64,000 nt of DNA from Vibrio splendidus (lineage in GTDB: Bacteria; Pseudomonadota; Gammaproteobacteria; Enterobacterales; Vibrionaceae). Shown here piece after piece: positions 1-10,944 of the stretch. The position numbers and the translations under genes are program-made. Every line of letters begins with the position of its first letter. Position 1 is the stretch's first letter. The stretch lies in the NCBI RefSeq assembly GCF_024347615.1, contig NZ_AP025508.1, positions 372,001-436,000 on the forward strand, given 5' to 3'. The notes beneath the pieces are model-generated. The model was not told where the DNA came from. It made no database searches and was given only the letters and a program-made list of their open reading frames with translations.

Positions 1-3000
1 GTTCTTCGAAGCGTGTGATGAAAGAGCTGGATAATTTACTATTGAAAACTTTGGTGGATGTGACCGCTAAAGACTCTTCACTTCTCTATCGCTCAGTTTC
101 GGGCGAAGATCGTCAGCTCGATATCGACATTTTAAAATGGCAAAACACAGACAAACATCACCTTGCTGAAGGGGTTGTTAGCATTAAAGACGCCAATCTT
201 AACTCGTTGTCAGTAAGTGCTAACTTTATCGATGGTGGCTCATTAACCGATGTAACCGGTGAGTTCTATGTGAGTGCAGATAACATCTCGGTTAAACCAT
301 GGCTAACCCGTTACATGCAGGCTGAGTCTGGTGTTGAAACCGGTACAGTGAGTTTGAATAGCTGGCTGACCTTGAGAAACAGCAAACCAGTGAGTGCGTA
401 TGTTGAGGTGTTACCTTCTGAATTGACTTGGAACGAAGATGGCCAACATGATCTGATGCTTGAGTCAGGGGTCTTTAAGTTGTCTCCAATTGATGATGGA
501 TGGCAAGTGAATGGTCACTCACTTAATCTCAGAACGGATGATAGGTCTTGGCCTGAGTTAGATGTTGCCTTCAAGTGGAATAAAGGCCCATGGGAACTTA
601 ATGTTTCTGAACTTGATGTAGAAACTATTACCCCGTTAATCAAGTTGATGCCAGATTCTGCGCAATCAACCAAAATGATCAATTCGTTGAAGCCTGGTGG
701 CTCCGTTTCTGATATTCGGGTCTCAATGGATACTGGCATCGAAAGCTTACGTTATTCAGCGAGTTTTAGTGATCTTGCCATTGAGCAATGGGAGTTGGTT
801 CCGGGCTTTAGCCAAGTTTCAGGCAGTGTGTTTGGCTCTGCATCTGAAGCGAAAGCCAGTCTGCATGTGATTGATGATGTGTTTCCTTATGGTGACGTCT
901 TTCAAGCGCCTTTGAATATCAAACAAGGTCAGGTTGATATTGTTTGGCAGCAAGATGAAAACGGTTGGAAGCTTTGGTCAGATAAAATCACAGCAGCCAC
1001 GCCAGATTTACAAGTACTAGGCGCATTTCGCTTGGACTTCCCAAAGGATGCTAGCCCATTCTTATCGTTCTACGGCGAAGCTGATGCTTACAATGTCGGA
1101 GAAACATGGCGTTACTTACCTACATTGGCACTAGGACAAGATCTTACCGACTACCTTTCTACTGCGATTCAAGCGGGTAAAGCGGATACCGTAAAACTGT
1201 TGTGGCATGGCGATTTGTCTCAGTATCCATACACCAACCACGATGGTATTTTCCAAGTTTGGGTTGGCTTAGAGGACGCTAAGTTCAGTTTTGATACTGC
1301 CTGGCCATTGATTACCGATCTTCAACTTGATCTGTTGTTTGAAAATGATGCGATGCATCTGGATTCTCGTTCCGCTCAATTGATGGATGTGACGGCAGAC
1401 CGAATCACAGGACGCATTCCTTATTTAGGGGAAGGCGGCCATATTGAAATTGAAGCGAAAGCGACGGCTTCAGGTAATGCGGTTCGTGATTACATGACGG
1501 CTTCACCGTTGGTTGATTCTGTGGGTGCTGCCCTAACGGCGCTGCAAGTGAGTGGTGATGTATCGTCTGAATTCCAACTCAATATTCCTTTTGATTCCGA
1601 AAAAGAGCCAAGAGCGTGGGGTTATGCTGATCTCAAAGATAACCATGTAGAGATTGAAGCGCCGCCAATGGTGCTTGAAAATACCACTGGGCGTATTGAA
1701 TTTGATAATGATGTGATTACGGCCAACGGTCTCGCTGCCGATTTATTAAAGCAAGGTATTTCCGTTGACTTTAAAGGGCTCAACGATGGGCCTGGATATG
1801 CCGTTGATATCGATGTATTGGGCGATTGGGACGTTAAGCCTTTAGAGCCTTATGTTGGTGAACAGTGGTTGAGCCGATTGTCAGGTCATGCGCAATGGCA
1901 AAGCCAGATTGATATTCAACTTAATGACATCGGGTTTACTTACCAATTAGATTTACAGTCAGATCTTAGATATTTGGCGAGTGATTACCCGTATCCATTG
2001 GCGAAAAAATCATTAGAAAGTGGTTCTGCAAGGCTTCAAGCCTCGGGCAACCAAGAGTCGATTACCGCGCGTCTGCAACTGCCAAACACTAAATACCAAG
2101 CTGAGATTGATATTACCGGCGATGTTCCTGAGTTAACGGCGACCAACTTAGTGCTGGGTCGTGGTGGCTATAAAATTAGCCCTGTCGTTGGGCATCATGC
2201 GTTGATTCGTACGGATAAATTTAATGCTGATGATTGGTTATCAGTGGTGATGGAGCCAGTGCAACCGTCAGATGCAATACTTAGCCAAATGAACACGCCA
2301 ACCATTCCAGCGCCAAGCCGTATTACCTTTGAGAGTAAAGAGCTGATCTTAGGTGGTATTTCTTGGAATGATGTCGACTTTAGCGCCCGCAAGAACAAAC
2401 AAGCGTGGCAAATGGAAGTGTCTAGCCAAGAGATCGAAGGAGATATTAATTATCTGCCTCCTTACGACTTAACCGTTTCTCTGGATCGCCTGCACCTGTT
2501 TGTTCCTGAATGGAGCGATAAGAAAAACCAAGAGCAACTACTGCAACGTAAAGAACAAGAAGCACCATTGATCTCTAAGCTAGATAGAGAGATTTATGAT
2601 GCGATGCCTAATCTGAAGTTAGCGCTGAACGATTTTTGGCTACAAGGCTATAAGGTCGGTACCGTCGATGTTGAGTTAACTAGACAAGACGATCGGCTTG
2701 AGTGGAGCAAGATTCAAGTTCGTAGCGGGAGCAATAAAGCCGACGTGAGTGGCTGGTGGGCACTGAATGGTGACAAGAGTCACTCATCGCTAACCGTTGA
2801 TATTGAAGGTGAAAACAATAGCGAACTCATGGAGCGCTTCGGCATTACATCCGGAATTCAAAAAGCGCCGTTCGAGTTAGAAGGTCAACTGAACTGGGAT
2901 GGTTCGCCTTGGGGGATCAAAATGGATACCCTTGATGGCAACGTTAAAACCAAATTTGGTAAAGGTATAATCTCGGATGTCAGTGGCGCGGCTCGATTGC

Positions 3001-3449
3001 TGGGGTTGTTTAGCCTAGATTCCATTATCCGTAAGATGCAGCTCGATTTCTCGGATGTGTTTGATAAAGGCATGGCATTCAATAGCATCACAGGAACGGG
3101 CAAGATTCAAAATGGTATCTTCCTGACGAACGATCTGAATATGGATGCGGTCGCTGGTGAGATGAAGATCAAAGGAATCGCTAACCTCAACACGCGCTTG
3201 GTCGATGCTGAGGTGAACTTTACTCCTGATATTACCTCGGGCATTCCAGTATTAACGGCCTTTGCGGTAACGCCTCAAACGGCGCTGTATGTATTGGCGG
3301 TGACTACGGTTATATCGCCGGTGGTTGAAGTCTTTACTCAAGTGAATTACTCGGTAAAAGGCCCATTGGATTCACCTACGGTGAGTGAGCTTTCTCGTAG
3401 TTCTGGCGAGTTCCAGCTACCCGAAAAATTGAGAAAATTAGCTGAGTAG
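1..3449 (+). CDS. yhdP: YhdP-family AsmA-like envelope protein, 5' end outside window
   Basis: The reading frame is already open at the left edge (first full codon at 3), so the N-terminal membrane anchor and the true start are missing. About 1148 residues remain of a family that is usually near 1270. The product is a long beta-rich repeat protein. The C-terminal 200 residues (FGKGIISDVSGAARLLGLFS, then alternating glycine and hydrophobic strands, ending in a hydrophobic segment with TALYVLAV) are typical of the AsmA-like/DUF3971 C-terminus. Family knowledge: YhdP, TamB and YdbH are inner-membrane-anchored bridges that move phospholipid to the outer membrane. It is followed by the nitrilase-type gene and tldD in the same direction, with 75 bp to the next start. 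The GTG at 15 is an internal codon, not the start. Identity is confident; function is from the family. Confidence 0.9.
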   Translation, partial: SSKRVMKELDNLLLKTLVDVTAKDSSLLYRSVSGEDRQLDIDILKWQNTDKHHLAEGVVSIKDANLNSLSVSANFIDGGSLTDVTGEFYVSADNISVKPWLTRYMQAESGVETGTVSLNSWLTLRNSKPVSAYVEVLPSELTWNEDGQHDLMLESGVFKLSPIDDGWQVNGHSLNLRTDDRSWPELDVAFKWNKGPWELNVSELDVETITPLIKLMPDSAQSTKMINSLKPGGSVSDIRVSMDTGIESLRYSASFSDLAIEQWELVPGFSQVSGSVFGSASEAKASLHVIDDVFPYGDVFQAPLNIKQGQVDIVWQQDENGWKLWSDKITAATPDLQVLGAFRLDFPKDASPFLSFYGEADAYNVGETWRYLPTLALGQDLTDYLSTAIQAGKADTVKLLWHGDLSQYPYTNHDGIFQVWVGLEDAKFSFDTAWPLITDLQLDLLFENDAMHLDSRSAQLMDVTADRITGRIPYLGEGGHIEIEAKATASGNAVRDYMTASPLVDSVGAALTALQVSGDVSSEFQLNIPFDSEKEPRAWGYADLKDNHVEIEAPPMVLENTTGRIEFDNDVITANGLAADLLKQGISVDFKGLNDGPGYAVDIDVLGDWDVKPLEPYVGEQWLSRLSGHAQWQSQIDIQLNDIGFTYQLDLQSDLRYLASDYPYPLAKKSLESGSARLQASGNQESITARLQLPNTKYQAEIDITGDVPELTATNLVLGRGGYKISPVVGHHALIRTDKFNADDWLSVVMEPVQPSDAILSQMNTPTIPAPSRITFESKELILGGISWNDVDFSARKNKQAWQMEVSSQEIEGDINYLPPYDLTVSLDRLHLFVPEWSDKKNQEQLLQRKEQEAPLISKLDREIYDAMPNLKLALNDFWLQGYKVGTVDVELTRQDDRLEWSKIQVRSGSNKADVSGWWALNGDKSHSSLTVDIEGENNSELMERFGITSGIQKAPFELEGQLNWDGSPWGIKMDTLDGNVKTKFGKGIISDVSGAARLLGLFSLDSIIRKMQLDFSDVFDKGMAFNSITGTGKIQNGIFLTNDLNMDAVAGEMKIKGIANLNTRLVDAEVNFTPDITSGIPVLTAFAVTPQTALYVLAVTTVISPVVEVFTQVNYSVKGPLDSPTVSELSRSSGEFQLPEKLRKLAE

Positions 3450-3524
3450 TTGATAACAAGCCAGTCGGTTAATATACGGTCAAATGCCGATTTCTGAATC
3501 ATAATGAATAGAGGAGCGAGACAC

Positions 3525-4337
3525 ATGGATAGTGTTGGGTTGATTCAAATGACATCTGGCTCTAGCCCTGAATTGAACCTTGCTTACCTTGCTCAAGAAG
3601 TAGCAAAGTGCAAAGCGTTGGGGGCTAAGTGGGTTGTGTGCCCTGAAAACGCGTTAGTTTTTGGCAGTAAAGCCGACTATCACCAGTATGCTGAGCCTCT
3701 AAATGATGGCCTACTACAAAAGAAATTATTTGAGTTAGCCAAGCTTCACCGAATGTGGATCGTTGTCGGTAGTATGCCGATAAGCTCAGCTGAAGGCGTG
3801 ACCACTACAACCCTAGTGATTGATGACTTTGGGTGCCTAGTTGCTCATTACGATAAGCTACACATGTTTGATGTGGATGTCGCCGATGCGCACAAGTGCT
3901 ATCGAGAGTCGGATATTTTCACGCCGGGTGAACGAGTTGTGACGACGGAAACGCCTTTTGGTCGCTTAGGTTTGAGTATTTGTTATGATGTGCGCTTTCC
4001 TCACTTGTATTCAGAGTTACGCAAGCAAGGTGCACAAATCATAGTGGTACCAGCAGCGTTTACTGCGGTAACGGGTCAAGCGCATTGGGAAGCATTATTA
4101 AGATGCCGCGCGATCGAAACACAATCGTGGATTGTCGCGGTGGGGCAAGGGGGAAAGCACCCTTGTCAAAGAGAAACATGGGGACACTCAATGGTGGTTG
4201 ATCCATGGGGACGAGTGGTCGCACAGCTAGACCAAGATCCTAAAAGTATGGTGGTTGAGATAGACACATCCAGTTGCGAATCAATCAGGCAAAATATGCC
4301 AATCGCGCAACACTCTCGATTTACCAATAAATTTTAA
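3525..4337 (+). CDS. Carbon-nitrogen hydrolase (nitrilase superfamily, Nit1/YafV-like omega-amidase type)
   Basis: The protein has 270 residues, the usual length of a single-domain nitrilase-fold amidohydrolase. The catalytic triad is visible: Glu41 in PENAL, Lys111 in YDKLHMFD and Cys153 in [12 protein letters not shown] start at ATG 3525 because a strong ribosome binding site (AGAGGAG, 3510-3516) lies 8 bases upstream; the in-frame ATG at 3504 would place that site inside the gene. The family includes deaminated-glutathione amidase (Nit1) and omega-amidases acting on alpha-ketoglutaramate. The exact substrate cannot be read from the sequence. It sits between yhdP and tldD, 19 bp before tldD, so it is probably co-transcribed with it. 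Confidence 0.88.
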   Translation: MDSVGLIQMTSGSSPELNLAYLAQEVAKCKALGAKWVVCPENALVFGSKADYHQYAEPLNDGLLQKKLFELAKLHRMWIVVGSMPISSAEGVTTTTLVIDDFGCLVAHYDKLHMFDVDVADAHKCYRESDIFTPGERVVTTETPFGRLGLSICYDVRFPHLYSELRKQGAQIIVVPAAFTAVTGQAHWEALLRCRAIETQSWIVAVGQGGKHPCQRETWGHSMVVDPWGRVVAQLDQDPKSMVVEIDTSSCESIRQNMPIAQHSRFTNKF

Positions 4338-4356
4338 TTACAAACAAGAGCCATTT

Positions 4357-5802
4357 ATGAGCATTAATCAAATTGAAGAAGCGCTACTTACCCCAACAGG
4401 GCTGACGGAGCAAAATATCGCAGATACATTGGCGAGCATTGCTACCCGCCAAATTGATTATGCTGATATCTACTTTCAGTCAAGCTGGCACGAGTCATTA
4501 GTGCTAGAAGACAGCATTATTAAAGACGGCTCTTTCAATATCGATTGTGGTCTTGGTGTACGAGCAGTCTCTGGTGAAAAAACCGGTTTTGCTTACTCTG
4601 ACCAAATCCAATTGGATGGCCTTAAACAGAGTGCAATCGCGGCTCGCGGTATCGCTAAGCAAGGCCAAAACGGCAAGGTACAAGCTTTCAAGCGCAACTC
4701 TAACCAAGCTTACTATGACGCGGTAAACCCGCTAGCAAGCTGGGAAAAGCAGCAAAAGACAGAATTGCTTAAAGCGCTTGATGCTTACATTCGTACTAAA
4801 GAGCCGATGGTGACTGAAGTATCGGTAAGCTTAAGTGGTGTACATGAGCAGATGCTGGTTGCGGCAACTGATGGTACTTTCGCTGGTGATATTCGCCCGC
4901 TGGTTCGCTTGTCTATTAGCGTACTTGCTCAGAAAGGCGATCGTCGTGAACGTGGCAGTGCTGGTGGCGGTGGTCGTTTTGGTTACGACTTCTTCTTAAG
5001 TGATGCTAATGGTTCTCAGGTTGCTTATCAATTTGCTGATGAAGCAATCCGCCAAGCGTTAGTTAACCTTGAAGCGGTTGCTGCACCTGCTGGTGCAATG
5101 CCTGTCGTTCTTGGTTCGGGTTGGCCGGGCGTTCTTCTACATGAAGCGGTAGGCCACGGTTTAGAAGGTGACTTCAACCGTAAAGAGTCTTCAGTATTTT
5201 CTGGCAAAGTGGGCGAGCAAGTCACATCAAGCCTATGTACGATTGTTGATGACGGTACATTAACGGATCTACGTGGTTCATTGAACGTCGATGATGAAGG
5301 CGTTAATGGCCAGTACAACACGCTAATCGAAAACGGCATCCTAAAAGGTTACATGCAAGATAAGCTTAATGCTCGTCTAATGGGTGTAGCGCCTACAGGT
5401 AATGGTCGTCGTGAGTCTTATGCACACCTTCCTATGCCGCGCATGACCAACACTTACATGTTGCCAGGTGAGCATACTCCTGAAGAGATTATCTCGACGG
5501 TTGAAAGAGGCATCTACGCGCCGAACTTTGGTGGCGGTCAGGTGGATATTACTTCTGGTAAGTTTGTGTTCTCCGCGTCTGAAGCGTACATGATTGAAAA
5601 CGGTAAGATCACTCACCCAGTGAAAGGTGCAACGCTAATCGGTTCGGGTATCGAAGCGATGCAGCAAGTGTCTATGGTGGGTAACGACCTTAGCCTTGAC
5701 CGTGGTGTTGGTGTGTGTGGTAAAGCCGGCCAAAGCGTACCAGTCGGTGTTGGTCAACCAACATTGAAACTAGACTCGTTAACGGTTGGTGGTACTGAGT
5801 AA
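4357..5802 (+). CDS. tldD: TldD metalloprotease subunit
   Basis: This 481-residue protein matches the full length of TldD. The zinc-binding HExxxH motif is present as [11 protein letters not shown] near residue 263. The C-terminal [20 protein letters not shown] block is also characteristic of the family. TldD pairs with TldE (PmbA), encoded elsewhere, to form a cytoplasmic heterodimer that degrades unfolded peptides; the pair is known for maturing microcin B17 and degrading the CcdA antitoxin. It follows the amidohydrolase gene by 19 bp, and transcription ends at the hairpin at 5957-5987. Confidence 0.96.
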   Translation: MSINQIEEALLTPTGLTEQNIADTLASIATRQIDYADIYFQSSWHESLVLEDSIIKDGSFNIDCGLGVRAVSGEKTGFAYSDQIQLDGLKQSAIAARGIAKQGQNGKVQAFKRNSNQAYYDAVNPLASWEKQQKTELLKALDAYIRTKEPMVTEVSVSLSGVHEQMLVAATDGTFAGDIRPLVRLSISVLAQKGDRRERGSAGGGGRFGYDFFLSDANGSQVAYQFADEAIRQALVNLEAVAAPAGAMPVVLGSGWPGVLLHEAVGHGLEGDFNRKESSVFSGKVGEQVTSSLCTIVDDGTLTDLRGSLNVDDEGVNGQYNTLIENGILKGYMQDKLNARLMGVAPTGNGRRESYAHLPMPRMTNTYMLPGEHTPEEIISTVERGIYAPNFGGGQVDITSGKFVFSASEAYMIENGKITHPVKGATLIGSGIEAMQQVSMVGNDLSLDRGVGVCGKAGQSVPVGVGQPTLKLDSLTVGGTE

Positions 5803-5862
5803 TTCAGACCAACTTCAGCAAATTTGTGATAGCAAGCTAGTTGAAATTACAGTTTCAGTTGC

Positions 5863-5958
5863 AGTTAAAGTTAAAGTTAAAGTTAAAGTTAAAGTTAAAG
5901 TTAAAGTTAAAGTTAAAGCTAAAGCTAAAGCTAAAGCTAAAGCTAAAGCTAAAGTTAA
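5863..5958. repeat. Hexanucleotide microsatellite, 16 units (AGTTAA/AGCTAA)
   Basis: Sixteen perfect six-base units lie head to tail: nine AGTTAA (5863-5916), six AGCTAA (5917-5952) and one AGTTAA (5953-5958). The two variants form pure blocks and are not interspersed, as expected if slippage amplified each separately. The array fills the gap between the convergent genes tldD and PIN-PhoH and runs directly into the tldD terminator stem. A short degenerate version (CAGTTTCAGTTGC) lies just upstream. Confidence 0.95.
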
Positions 5959-5987
5959 AAGCGCCTCCAATGTGAGGCGCTTTTTTG
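5957..5987 (+). terminator. Rho-independent terminator after tldD
   Basis: The stem is GCGCCTC (5961-5967) and GAGGCGC (5974-5980) around a 6-base loop. Flanking A and T runs extend the pairing, and a run of six T follows. The A run on the left could also let it serve the opposite strand, after the PIN-PhoH gene. Confidence 0.88.
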
Positions 5988-6048
5988 TTTCTGGGCTTTC
6001 TGTCTCTGGGCTTTTCTGTTTATGGAGTACGATTTACTAAACCGACCG

Positions 6049-7428
6049 TTACATGTTCTCTTCAGCAAACTCGGCCAGTCGACTTCGTACCACACCATTG
6101 AGGTGAATATTGGCACTGCCTTCGAAGTCTTTAAAACGCTCGACCATGTAGGTTAAGCCTGAAGTTACAGGAGTTAAGTAGGATGAATCTATCTGAGCGA
6201 GGTTTCCTGAACAGACGATCTTGGTGCCTTCACCACAACGGGTGATGATGGTTTTGATTTGTGAAGCGGTGAGATTTTGACACTCATCCAAAAGGACAAA
6301 GGCATTTTGAATTGAGCGGCCTCGCATGAAGTTAATCGATTTGAACTGGATATTGGCTTTGTCACAGATGTACTTCATTGACCCTTCGGTGCAGTGATCG
6401 TTCTTGTGCAGAGCTTCCAGTGTATCGGTCACCGCCGCTAACCAAGGCAGCATTTTCTCTTCCTCGGTGCCGGGAAGGAACCCAATCGACTCACCGATAT
6501 CGGGCGTGTTTCGGGTTACGATGATCTTATCGAATTGTTTACGCTCTATGGTTTGTTCAAGTGCGGCAGCCATGGCTAACAGTGTTTTACCACTACCTGC
6601 AGCGCCCGTTAGAATCACCAGATCGATGTCAGGGTCGAGCAGTGCATCAATCGCCATCCCTTGATAGACATTCTTAGGTGTAATGTCCCATGTCTTGCGG
6701 TTCATTAACCTTTCTCTACTGAGATCTCTGAGCGTAATGCGTTCGGCCTCAATCTCTTCTACACGACCAGCAAAGTCACTTTCTTCGTCAATCACATATT
6801 GGTTGAGGAAGGTTGGGTCGAAAGGTGCTCTCGCTAGGGTGTGCAGCGTTTTTCCGCCTAAACTTCTACTCTCGACGTTATCGACGCCATCCCAGAATGA
6901 GCCTTCGAGTTGTTGAAAGCCTTTAGTGAGGTATTGGATGTCATCAATCAATTGGTCGGTTTGATAGTCTTCAACAAAGCGGACCCCAGCGCCTTTGGCT
7001 CGTAAGCGCATGTTGATGTCTTTAGTGATAAGAACCACTTCGCGTGGCGCGCGTTTGTTTTGAAGGTAGAGGACTGCGTTGAGGATTCGGTTATCGCCTG
7101 CCTTGTCATCGGCGAACGCTTTGATGCTTTCTTGAAGTTCGTAATCAGCGAGTATTGAAATACTGCCAGATGCGTTTATGTCTTTAGAAAAAGGAATGCC
7201 TTCCGATATTTGGTCTGGTGTGGCTTCCCTGAACAAGTCTTCGAGCGTTCGAATCGCAATTCTCGCATCTCGAGCAACGTCTCTTTTACTGTCTTTGATT
7301 CTGTCGAGTTCTTCTAGCACGGTCATGGGGATAACGACATCGTGCTCTTGGAAAGAAAATATAGCGAAGGGTTCGTGAAGTAGGATATTAGTGTCTAAAA
7401 CAAATAGCTTCCGGTTGGTCTCGCCCAT
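6049..7428 (-). CDS. PIN domain-PhoH ATPase fusion (PhoH2-type RNase/helicase)
   Basis: The 459-residue protein has two domains. Residues about 5-130 form a PIN-type nuclease with the first acidic residue in LFVLDTNILLHEP and others in VLEELD and DNRIL. The C-terminal half is a PhoH ATPase with Walker A GAAGSGKT near 276 and Walker B LLDECQN near 379. PIN-PhoH fusions (PhoH2) are described as RNA-unwinding, RNA-cleaving proteins, and PIN domains are common toxin domains. No small antitoxin-like partner gene is next to this one. I start at ATG 7428 because AAGGAG lies 5 bases upstream; the longer frame from 7467 adds 13 residues before that site. It converges on tldD. Confidence 0.88.
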   Translation of the reverse strand: MGETNRKLFVLDTNILLHEPFAIFSFQEHDVVIPMTVLEELDRIKDSKRDVARDARIAIRTLEDLFREATPDQISEGIPFSKDINASGSISILADYELQESIKAFADDKAGDNRILNAVLYLQNKRAPREVVLITKDINMRLRAKGAGVRFVEDYQTDQLIDDIQYLTKGFQQLEGSFWDGVDNVESRSLGGKTLHTLARAPFDPTFLNQYVIDEESDFAGRVEEIEAERITLRDLSRERLMNRKTWDITPKNVYQGMAIDALLDPDIDLVILTGAAGSGKTLLAMAAALEQTIERKQFDKIIVTRNTPDIGESIGFLPGTEEEKMLPWLAAVTDTLEALHKNDHCTEGSMKYICDKANIQFKSINFMRGRSIQNAFVLLDECQNLTASQIKTIITRCGEGTKIVCSGNLAQIDSSYLTPVTSGLTYMVERFKDFEGSANIHLNGVVRSRLAEFAEENM

Positions 7429-7894
7429 AGCATCTCCTTGCCGACGTGCGGCTTGCCTTGCATTCATTGAACGTAGATAAAGCTCATATAAAGATTAGTA
7501 TCTCATTCCGGTGATAGTCAACTACTCACCTAAACTTCATCTAGAGAAATATCGCCATATCGTTGTGAATGAATATGGCGTATTCGTTTGAGAGCAGCAA
7601 TCTGCTACCTATAGATTACCCATGATTTTTTGACAGTTTGATTGCACTGGCGAAAACAGAAAAAAAGTATGAAATCATCTCCTTTAGGCGTGACCTAAAT
7701 CACAGCATCGAGTAAGATTAGCGACCTTTTTCTGCACCATTTTCTCGAGATATTTATTATTAAGAGCGCACTTAAAAAGTGGCTGCAAACTAGGCATCTT
7801 TAGCTATATTTTTAGTTCAAGCGCGATAACGCTCTTGTTTAAAACTGCAGTTAACATGACCAAATTCCAACTATAAGATTGAGGTAGTCGATTC
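7429..7894. other. Divergent intergenic region between PIN-PhoH and rapA
   Basis: These 466 bases carry the promoters of both flanking genes. I see the CRP-like palindrome listed separately, and a TTGACA hexamer at 7630-7635 without a good partner. A long-spaced inverted repeat, AAGAGCG (7762-7768) and CGCTCTT (7830-7836), lies in the probable rapA leader. I find no coding sequence with a convincing ribosome binding site here. Confidence 0.5.
7689..7704. promoter_or_regulatory. Candidate CRP binding site upstream of rapA
   Basis: CGTGA, six bases, then TCACA matches the CRP consensus TGTGA-N6-TCACA at 9 of 10 positions. A TAAGAT hexamer at 7713-7718 could be a -10 element, which would put the site closer to the start than the usual class II position; activation and repression are both possible. 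Confidence 0.45.
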
Positions 7895-10804
7895 ATGACA
7901 TTTGCTTTGGGGCAACGCTGGATAAGCGATACGGAGAGCGATTTAGGTTTAGGTACCGTTGTAGCAATGGATGCTCGAACAGTGGCAGTAATGTTTGCAG
8001 CATCAGAAGAGAATCGTGTCTATGCACGCACTGATGCTCCCGTAACCCGAGTAACGTTTAATGTTGGCGATGTCATCGAATGCCAAGAAGGTTGGTCTCT
8101 AACTGTCGAAGAAGTTATCGAAGATAAAGGGCTACTGACTTATTTGGGCACTCGTGAAGACACTCAAGAGACAGAGGTGACTCTGCGTGAAATATTCTTA
8201 AGCAACCAGATCCGCTTTAACAAACCGCAAGATAAGCTGTACGCAGGTCAAATCGACCGTATGGATAACTTTGTGCTGCGTTACCGCGCGTTAAGCAATC
8301 AATACCAACAACATAAGAGCCCGATGCGTGGCTTGTGTGGTATGCGCGCTGGTTTGATTCCTCACCAGTTGTACATTGCTCATGAAGTAGGTCGTCGTCA
8401 CGCACCACGCGTTTTACTGGCTGATGAAGTGGGTCTAGGTAAAACCATCGAAGCAGGCATGATCATTCACCAACAGGTGTTGTCTGGCCGTGCTGAACGC
8501 ATTCTGATTGTGGTACCTGAAACGCTACAACACCAATGGCTTGTCGAGATGATGCGTCGTTTCAATCTACACTTTTCTATCTTTGATGAAGAGCGCTGCA
8601 TTGAATCTTTTGCTGAATCAGATAACCCATTTGATACTCAGCAATACGTTCTGTGTTCACTGGATTTCCTACGTAAGAGCCGCAAGCGCTACGAGCAAGC
8701 ACTTGAAGGTGAGTGGGATCTGTTGGTTGTCGATGAAGCGCACCACCTTGAGTGGAGCCAAGATAAGCCAAGCCGCGAATATCAAGTGGTTGAAGGATTA
8801 GCTGAAAATACTTCTGGCGTACTGCTACTGACAGCAACCCCTGAACAGCTGGGTCGTGAGAGTCACTTTGCACGTCTGCGTCTGCTTGATCCTGATCGCT
8901 TCTACGATTACGAAGCATTCGTGGAAGAAGAAGACCAATACGCCCCTGTTGCTGATGCAGTAACGGCATTGTTCTCTGGCGTGAAGCTTGAAAACAGCGC
9001 GAAGAATCAGATCACAGAGCTTCTATCTGAGCAAGATGTTGAGCCTCTATTCCGCGTTATCGAGGGCGATAGCAGCGAAGAAGAGCAAGCGTTAGCTCGC
9101 CAAGAACTGATTGATAATCTTATGGATCGCCATGGTACAGGCCGTGTTCTATTCAGAAACACACGTGCTGCAATCAAAGGCTTCCCTAAGCGTAATGTAA
9201 ACCTACTGCCGATGGATATTCCAACGCAGTACACTACCTCGATGCGTGTATCAGGCATGATCGGTGGCAAAATGGCCCCCGAAGCTCGTGCGATGAAGAT
9301 GCTGTACCCAGAAGAGATCTTCCAAGAGTTTGAAGGTGAAGATTCAAGCTGGTGGCAGTTCGACTCACGCGTTAACTGGTTGATTGAAAAGATTCAAGAT
9401 AAGCGTAGCGAGAAGATCCTAGTGATCGCGTCGCGTGCGAGTACGGCTCTGCAACTGGAACAAGCTCTACGTGAGCGTGAAGGAGTGCGTGCAACGGTAT
9501 TCCACGAAGGCATGTCGATTCTAGAGCGTGATAAAGCGGCGGCTTACTTTGCTCAAGAAGAGGGTGGCGCTCAGGTTCTTATCTGTAGTGAAATCGGCTC
9601 TGAAGGTCGTAACTTCCAGTTTGCTAACCAGTTAGTGATGTTCGATTTGCCATTCAACCCAGACTTGCTTGAGCAACGTATTGGTCGTTTGGACCGTATC
9701 GGTCAGCTGCGTGATATCGACATTCACGTTCCTTACCTAAAAGGCACGTCGCAAGCGATTCTAGCGCGTTGGTTCGATGAAGGTCTGAATGCATTTGCAG
9801 AGACGTGCCCTACAGGTCGCACAGTTTACGATAAGTATTCTGATGTACTGATCGAAATGCTGGCATCTGGTAATACCGAGCAGCTTGATGAAGTGATTGA
9901 AGAATCAGCGAAGCTAAACCAAAGCCTGAAATCGGATCTAGAAAAAGGCCGAGATCGCCTACTAGAAATGCACTCAAATGGCGGCGAAAAAGCGCATGAG
10001 ATTGCAGAAAAGATCGCGTCGACTGACGGTGATACTAATCTAGTGTCTTTTGCACTGAGTCTGTTCGATACCATTGGTTTGAACCAAGACGATAAGGGTG
10101 AAAATGCGCTAGTTGTAACGCCATCTGAGCACATGATGGTTCCAAGCTACCCTGGCCTACCTTATGAAGGTGCAACCATCACGTTTGATCGTGAAACTGC
10201 GCTGTCTCGTGAAGACATGAACTTCATTAGCTGGGAACACCCAATGATTCAGGGCGGTATTGATCTGCTATTGAGCGAAGGTGTGGGTGCGTCTGCGGTA
10301 TCGCTATTGAAAAACAAAGCGTTACCTGTTGGTACTATCCTGCTTGAGCTGGTTTACCTTGTTGATGCACAAGCGCCAAAGCGCAGCGGTATCAGCCAGT
10401 TCTTACCTAAGACGCCGATTCGTTTGATGATGGATGGTCGTGGTAACGATTTATCTGCTCAGGTTGAGTTCGATAGCTTTAACCGTCAACTGAGCCCTGT
10501 GAACCGCCACCTGGCAAGCAAGTTGGTGAATTCAGTACAGGGTGAAATTCACAAGCTAATTGAAGCCGGTGAGACGCATGTGCTGCCGAAGGTTGAAGAA
10601 GTTCGTCAGCAAGCCCAGAAAGATATGCAAACCAACTTGAACGGTGAGCTAGAGCGTCTACAAGCGCTTAAAGCGGTAAATCCTAACATTCGTGATGAAG
10701 AGCTAGAAGTTATCGAAGCTCAAATCAATGAACTGACGGGTTACATCAGTAAAGCTCAGGTTCAGCTGGATTCGTTACGCTTGATTGTGGTTTCTCACAA
10801 CTAA
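7895..10804 (+). CDS. rapA: RNA polymerase-associated Swi2/Snf2 ATPase RapA (HepA)
   Basis: The 969-residue length matches RapA. Helicase motifs are clear: motif [13 protein letters not shown] near residue 176, motif II DEAHH near 280, motif [11 protein letters not shown], and motif [14 protein letters not shown] in the second RecA domain. The N-terminal Tudor-like region begins [13 protein letters not shown], typical of RapA. Family knowledge: RapA binds core RNA polymerase and promotes recycling by remodelling stalled post-termination complexes. It is a single-gene unit with a strong terminator 40 bp after the stop. rluA, its close neighbour in E. coli, lies 1.6 kb downstream. Confidence 0.98.
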   Translation: MTFALGQRWISDTESDLGLGTVVAMDARTVAVMFAASEENRVYARTDAPVTRVTFNVGDVIECQEGWSLTVEEVIEDKGLLTYLGTREDTQETEVTLREIFLSNQIRFNKPQDKLYAGQIDRMDNFVLRYRALSNQYQQHKSPMRGLCGMRAGLIPHQLYIAHEVGRRHAPRVLLADEVGLGKTIEAGMIIHQQVLSGRAERILIVVPETLQHQWLVEMMRRFNLHFSIFDEERCIESFAESDNPFDTQQYVLCSLDFLRKSRKRYEQALEGEWDLLVVDEAHHLEWSQDKPSREYQVVEGLAENTSGVLLLTATPEQLGRESHFARLRLLDPDRFYDYEAFVEEEDQYAPVADAVTALFSGVKLENSAKNQITELLSEQDVEPLFRVIEGDSSEEEQALARQELIDNLMDRHGTGRVLFRNTRAAIKGFPKRNVNLLPMDIPTQYTTSMRVSGMIGGKMAPEARAMKMLYPEEIFQEFEGEDSSWWQFDSRVNWLIEKIQDKRSEKILVIASRASTALQLEQALREREGVRATVFHEGMSILERDKAAAYFAQEEGGAQVLICSEIGSEGRNFQFANQLVMFDLPFNPDLLEQRIGRLDRIGQLRDIDIHVPYLKGTSQAILARWFDEGLNAFAETCPTGRTVYDKYSDVLIEMLASGNTEQLDEVIEESAKLNQSLKSDLEKGRDRLLEMHSNGGEKAHEIAEKIASTDGDTNLVSFALSLFDTIGLNQDDKGENALVVTPSEHMMVPSYPGLPYEGATITFDRETALSREDMNFISWEHPMIQGGIDLLLSEGVGASAVSLLKNKALPVGTILLELVYLVDAQAPKRSGISQFLPKTPIRLMMDGRGNDLSAQVEFDSFNRQLSPVNRHLASKLVNSVQGEIHKLIEAGETHVLPKVEEVRQQAQKDMQTNLNGELERLQALKAVNPNIRDEELEVIEAQINELTGYISKAQVQLDSLRLIVVSHN

Positions 10805-10842
10805 GCCAAGAACTCGAATATCGCTAGCTTGACGCTTTAACG

Positions 10843-10873
10843 AAATAAGGCCTTCATCACGAAGGCCTTATTT
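10843..10873 (+). terminator. Rho-independent terminator after rapA
   Basis: A perfect 13-bp stem (AAATAAGGCCTTC, 10843-10855, with its complement at 10861-10873) encloses a 5-base loop. The AT-rich stem ends supply A and T runs on both strands, so it may also stop the convergent transporter transcript. Confidence 0.85.
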
Positions 10874-10944
10874 GTATCTGTAGCTTGGTTAACAGTTTAG
10901 TTCAGAGTTCGGTTAGCAGTTTGGCTAATAATTTGGAGAGCTGA

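Noticed and set aside
3504..3524. Upstream ATG of the amidohydrolase gene
   Set aside because: It would put the strong AGAGGAG site inside the coding sequence and adds residues not seen in the family N-terminus.
5786..6040. 84-codon plus-strand frame rich in Val-Lys and Ala-Lys repeats
   Set aside because: It is produced by translating the hexamer array and the tldD terminator; it starts inside tldD and has no ribosome binding site.
8577..8969. 130-codon minus-strand frame in rapA
   Set aside because: Opposite-strand reading of the RapA helicase core.
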